Shown here: piece after piece, positions 60,242-64,000 of the stretch
Numbering within the stretch: the first letter of the stretch is position 1
Layout: each line of letters opens with the position of its first letter
DNA from: JAICKM01 sp038228295
Lineage (GTDB): Bacteria > Chloroflexota > Chloroflexia > QHBQ01 > JAICKM01
DNA: 64,000 nt
Direction of reading: 5' to 3'
Assembly (NCBI GenBank): GCA_038228295.1
Contig: JBBRPH010000016.1
Location: 22,411 to 86,410, forward strand
Translations under genes and position numbers: made by a program
The notes under the pieces: model-generated
Seen by the model: only the letters and a program-made list of their open reading frames with translations
Databases searched by the model: none
Told to the model about the DNA's origin: nothing

Positions 60242-63200
60242 ATGAAGCTGTCACCGCACCTGCTCCTCGCGACCCCGACCCGTCCGGCCGCCGCGCCTAC
60301 GGCGCGGCGGCGCATGATTTTGCTGCCGGCTCTTGTTGTATTTGCTGTCCTGGTGGCGGCACACAGCAGTGCGGCACCCGCCAAGATGCCCGCCGCGCGA
60401 CGGTGCCGCTGCTGAACTTAACGCCGGTGGCAACCAATTTTAACGGGGTCGTCGGCATCGATCACTATGGCCCAGCGAACAAGGTTGTTGTATCGGTCAA
60501 CTACTTCGCAGGAACACCCCATAACTTTGACCTGATCAACGGCGACGGCAGCCACAGCCAGTTCTCTAACATCAGCGGCTTCACCGATGAAGTAAAAATT
60601 GCCACTGTGCGCGATAGTCACGCCGGCTTTGTGGCCGGCGAACTCTTTACCGGTAATGGTCATGACGGCCAAATTGTGCGGATTTCACCTGATGGCGTAG
60701 TGGTGCAAAACCCGTGGGTGACGTTGCCCAGCGGCAGTGGACTGCTGCGCGGTAGCCTGTATGTAGACCGCACGGGCGTATTCGGCGGCGATCTTATTGT
60801 CGTCACTACGGTGGGGCGGGTATGGCGCATCACGTCGGCAGGCACGGCCACCTTTTTAGCGGATGTAGGAGTCCACTTAGAAGGGCTGATTACGGTCCCG
60901 AACGAGGCGCGCTATGGACCGTGGGCGGGTAAGATATTGGCCGGAGCCGAAGAGCAGACGCGAATTTACACCATTGATCCGCAGGGTAATAGCGCGTGGT
61001 ATAACCTAGACATCGAACCGGAAGACATCGATCTCATCACGCCCAATGAAAACTTCTTCGCCGTGAGCTACGACGAACACCAAGTCTTGGGGGCCACTGC
61101 GGATCAATTCACTGGGATGATAGGCGATATGCTGATCGCGGAAGAAGGCAACGATCCCACCCACGGCTATCTATGGCGTGTTTATTGGGATGGCACCCAG
61201 TTCCAACGCACCTTACTCGGCCCGCGTAAGCATTGGGAACACGTCACCTTCTCTTCGGCGGGTATTCCGCCGTTACCGCCAGTTCCTACTTCGACCCCGA
61301 CCAACACCCCCACCAACACCCCCACTAACACGCCGACCAGCACCCCAGTTTGTGTACCGAGTTCTCATTGGTGTACCGAGACGAGTGCTAACGTACCTAG
61401 CGCCGCCGGCAGTCTGAATGGAGTCGCTGTCTACGACCGCAATGAACGGTGGGCAGTCGGATCTGTGGGGTCGCCTACGGCGGGGCCGCAACAAAGTTTG
61501 GTGGAACATTCGACGGGCCAGGGCTGGGCCGTGCAAACGGGCGTACCCAACGTCAGCGCGTTAAATGGCGTAGCGAAGGTTGCTAGGCCGGCTTTTACCT
61601 ATCTGACCCCGCTACCCGGTTTAACGCCGACTCCTGACCTCTGGGCCATTGGCGACAGTGGCATCATCCATTACCGCAACGGAAGCTGGACGCAAGATCC
61701 CACCGGCCTCGGCGGGCGCGGCATCACCACTCTCGACTCGCAAGATATGTACGCGGTGGGCGCACAAATCCAGCACGGCAACGGCAACGGGTGGAGTGGC
61801 AGTACTCCGGTGCCGGGAGGTGGCGTGCTCAACGGAGTCGCTATGATTGGCACTAAATACACGCCCATCCCGCAGGCTGGTGAGGTGCTGAGTACTCCGA
61901 CGATCTTCGTCAAAAAGGATGATTGGGCGGTCGGTTATAGGACAGGCTCCGACAATCCGAGTCCGCTCATCGTGCATCAGGTGCGGGCGACCGCCGTGCC
62001 GGGCATCTGGACGGTGGTGGCGGTTCCTACGCCCGGCGATGCCACGAGCGCCGTACTCAACAGTGTTGATTACTATGACCGCAATAATGTCTGGGCTGTG
62101 GGTACTTACCACTTTGTCGATACCCCACAAAACGAGGGCGACAACACTCTGATTGAGCATTGGGACGGCACGGCGTGGAGCATCATCCCTAGCCCGAACC
62201 CCGGCGGAGCCTATAATAGTTTGCAGAGTGTTTGGTACAGCCAGGAAGGCGACATCTGGGCTGCCGGTTATTACAGCAATGTAAGTTAAGTAGCTCCGCT
62301 CAATTGCAGACCCTGCTGCTGCGCTGGAACGAACGCAGTTGGGATGTGATCCCCAGTCCGCAGGTGGGCGAGAGCAGTGAGCTGCATAGTATCGCCAGCG
62401 AGTCGGGATCGCGTGACGTGGTGGATACAAATGCGGCAGTCGGCCGCACCCGTGCTAGCGCAGCGGGATCATGGGCGACCCTGACGGAGCATATCACCGC
62501 GCCGAGCTACCCTGGCAACACCATCAGTTACTACGAAACCTCCCTCATACCGAATGATTATTATAATCAAGGCTGCGCCGCTGCTAGGCGCAAGCAAGCG
62601 GGGATCGTGGTGTTGGACTTCGGCCAACCCACCAACTGGTCGGCAACATCGATCCCACAGTTTGGCACCCGTCTTGTTGGTAGTCAGCTTCATGCCTATA
62701 TATCTAACGGCACTAGTACTGATATTCGCCATCTTGTGGATCAATTTGCTAAGGGCTATGATGCGGCCTACACAGGAGCTAATCCAACGAAGTGTACGCT
62801 GGTAGCCGGCCCCCGACAGGGTATTGAAGTAGTAATTGCTACATCAAATGATACAAGCGGCAACAACAACGCACTTACTAGCGACCATGCGGTAGCATGG
62901 GCAGCCATGATAGACGGCGTTAGAGCCGACACCTTCGGGATCCAAGGAATTCTAGCGCAGGCCGGCATTGATGCCGAACCAAATTATGACCTCGGCTATA
63001 CTTCCACAGCAAACTGGGTGAACAGCTATAGCCAGAACGGACATACCTTGTGCTATAACTTCGGTAGTACCGACGGCTATCCCAATCTTGCACAGGGAGA
63101 ACCGACACCCGTTGTCCCCAATCCCTATGGTTACTCTGCTTGGCGGGTTGATCAGTTGTATGACATTGCCACCGGTATAATGGGCCAGCGCCCCTTGCCA

Positions 63201-63488
63201 CAGATTTACCGGCCAAAGATGGCGCGGGACTGGTACCGTGTGCAAAGCTGGAGCCAAACCCGCCCTGGGCCAAGCTATGCAATGACCTTCGCAGGAATTA
63301 TGAGTGAGTGCCGATCCAGTGGTTGCCAACCCCCGGCAGACTTCCGTCAGGAACAGGCGTGGCAGGTCTTCTGGTTAGAGTTCAACGCCGATCCCAACAC
63401 CCAACAAGCTGCGCCAAACTCTACAGACATTCAGTGCAGTAACGGCGGGGGGGTGGGTTGTGCGCCGAATAGTGATATTACCCCCTGA
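60242..63488 (+). pseudogene. Secreted propeller-like protein gene with two frameshifts
   Basis: The ATG at 60242 (GAGG upstream) starts a typical signal peptide (MILLPALVVFAVLVAAHSSA at about residues 25-44) in one frame; the mature protein continues in another frame from about 60395. That long frame, a beta-propeller-like sequence with a Thr/Pro linker and a series of W-rich repeats (WDGTAWSIIPSP type), stops at 62289. A 5-bp tandem duplication (TAAGT, 62282-62291) causes this; with one copy removed the frame joins the next one (LLRWNERSWDVIPSPQ) to 63488. The C-terminal part may be a barrel-type domain and has a paralogous remnant at 10796. The gene is either inactive, phase-variable, or mis-sequenced at two points. 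Confidence 0.8.
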
Positions 63489-63543
63489 AAGCCAGGAGAC
63501 CCAACACGTAAACTCAGCATTCTTAGAGAGTGAGGCTAAACAC

Positions 63544-63840
63544 ATGGAAGCACATCAGGCACGGACGCTTGCACGGTCTTTGACTGTAGCGTTCCGAATA
63601 GCAGTTTTCCTGCTGGGGAGTGGGATGCTAGTAGCGTGTGGGTCTAGTCCCGCCACGCAGCCACTAGCACCCACCGAGACGACCTTTGTAGGCGCGACAG
63701 GCACAGCTATTCCTGGCGCACCTAACCCAACGAGGGTGCCGCCCACTGAGACGACTCTCGCGGCGGCAACCAATGTGGCGAGTCCGTCAGCTATAATGTA
63801 CCCAATGGATCATACAGCGAAACGGCCTGATTTAAAGTAG
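63544..63840 (+). CDS. Truncated lipoprotein
   Basis: A 98-residue frame with a signal peptide and lipobox (MLVAC, Cys about residue 31), followed by Thr/Pro/Ala-rich sequence. It resembles the lipoprotein at 11296 in position (after the same type of C-terminal domain) and N-terminal layout, but the folded domain is missing. The frame ends in sequence that appears to belong to the insertion element, so the gene was probably cut by it. A truncated anchor could still be made. Confidence 0.6.
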   Translation: MEAHQARTLARSLTVAFRIAVFLLGSGMLVACGSSPATQPLAPTETTFVGATGTAIPGAPNPTRVPPTETTLAAATNVASPSAIMYPMDHTAKRPDLK

Positions 63841-64000
63841 GAGTATCCGATGGCCAACATTCGTAAAACCTATCCCGCTAGCCTCAAAGCCGAGATTGTC
63901 CACGAAATCTGGCGCGAGACCCGCTCGATCAGCCAAATCGCCGCCCAGCACGGCATCCATCCCAATCAACTCTATACCTGGCGCGATCAGGCCGCCGCCG
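63797..64000 (+). mobile_element. Left part of an IS3-family insertion sequence
   Basis: The transposase start at 63850 and the break in the lipoprotein gene point to an element entering near a TG at 63797 (TGTACCCAATGG), as IS3-family ends usually start with TG. The right end lies outside the window, so the boundary and target duplication cannot be checked. Confidence 0.6.
63850..64000 (+). CDS. IS3-family transposase OrfA, N-terminal part
   Basis: Fifty codons from ATG to the window edge read MANIRKTYPASLKAEIVHEI and on through a helix-turn-helix (ISQIAAQHGIHPNQLYTWRD), the IS3/IS911 OrfA DNA-binding domain. TAGGAG lies seven to eight bases upstream. OrfB, usually reached by programmed -1 frameshifting, would lie beyond the edge. 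Confidence 0.88.
   Translation, partial: MANIRKTYPASLKAEIVHEIWRETRSISQIAAQHGIHPNQLYTWRDQAAA

Overview
The window is 64 kb of high-GC bacterial chromosome. The gene set fits a Chloroflexota (Chloroflexia-like) bacterium. A glycyl-tRNA synthetase sits behind a T-box leader. There are FhaA/FhaB-type FHA proteins, a VanW/YoaR-like envelope protein, many lipoproteins with Thr-Pro-rich linkers, two DUF4015-type glycosidase paralogues, and a Kelch protein with three SLH domains. A Gram-positive-type SOS box overlaps the uvrA promoter. The phylum assignment is an inference from gene content; there is no rRNA in the window and I saw no tRNA.

Layout. 0-2 kb: a partial unknown gene and glnA with a hairpin leader. 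2-9 kb: a tightly overlapping minus-strand run recO > purine nucleoside phosphorylase > small protein > PucR-type regulator > double-GNAT acetyltransferase > large membrane protein. 9-10.7 kb: T-box and glyQS. 10.8-12.2 kb: gene remnants plus a lipoprotein. 12.6-18.9 kb: glutaredoxin-like protein, GT39-like glycosyltransferase and the Kelch-SLH protein. 19-24 kb: uvrA, a low-GC DUF1801 gene and an M29 aminopeptidase. 24-29 kb: FHA/FHA/signal-peptide protein, VanW protein, Nudix. 29-33.1 kb: priA and two LysM proteins. 33.1-33.35 kb: an orphan small RNA unit. 33.5-38.2 kb: two glycosidase paralogues and a DUF72 protein. 38.4-43.2 kb: methylase-MazG fusion, cold shock protein, glycosyltransferase, holA and a 6S-RNA-like transcript. 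43.5-54 kb: aspartase/fumarase-family lyase, an SDR with altered catalytic residues, a NarL-type two-component pair around an M20 peptidase, a receiver-only protein overlapping a membrane MutS-like ATPase, Nudix and HU. 54-60 kb: TPR protein, an unknown Rossmann-like protein, DinB, superoxide dismutase, lipoprotein, and a homocysteine methyltransferase/MTHFR fusion. 60-64 kb: a doubly frameshifted secreted-protein gene, a lipoprotein gene cut by an IS3-type element, and the element's first codons.

Two signals stand out. First, the interval 33122-33339 is a complete free-standing transcription unit. It has a consensus promoter, a perfect 16S-complementary Shine-Dalgarno sequence, a 13-codon frame, mutually exclusive hairpins and a strong terminator. 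Second, degenerate 7-bp tandem repeats (heptads such as CGTTTTA, ACTGACG, GAATTCT, GGAGTGG) occur throughout the window. Many form terminal inverted repeats of about 90-145 bp elements with a hairpin in the middle. Several lie inside reading frames (priA, the pucR-like gene, a membrane protein, a histidine kinase) without breaking them.
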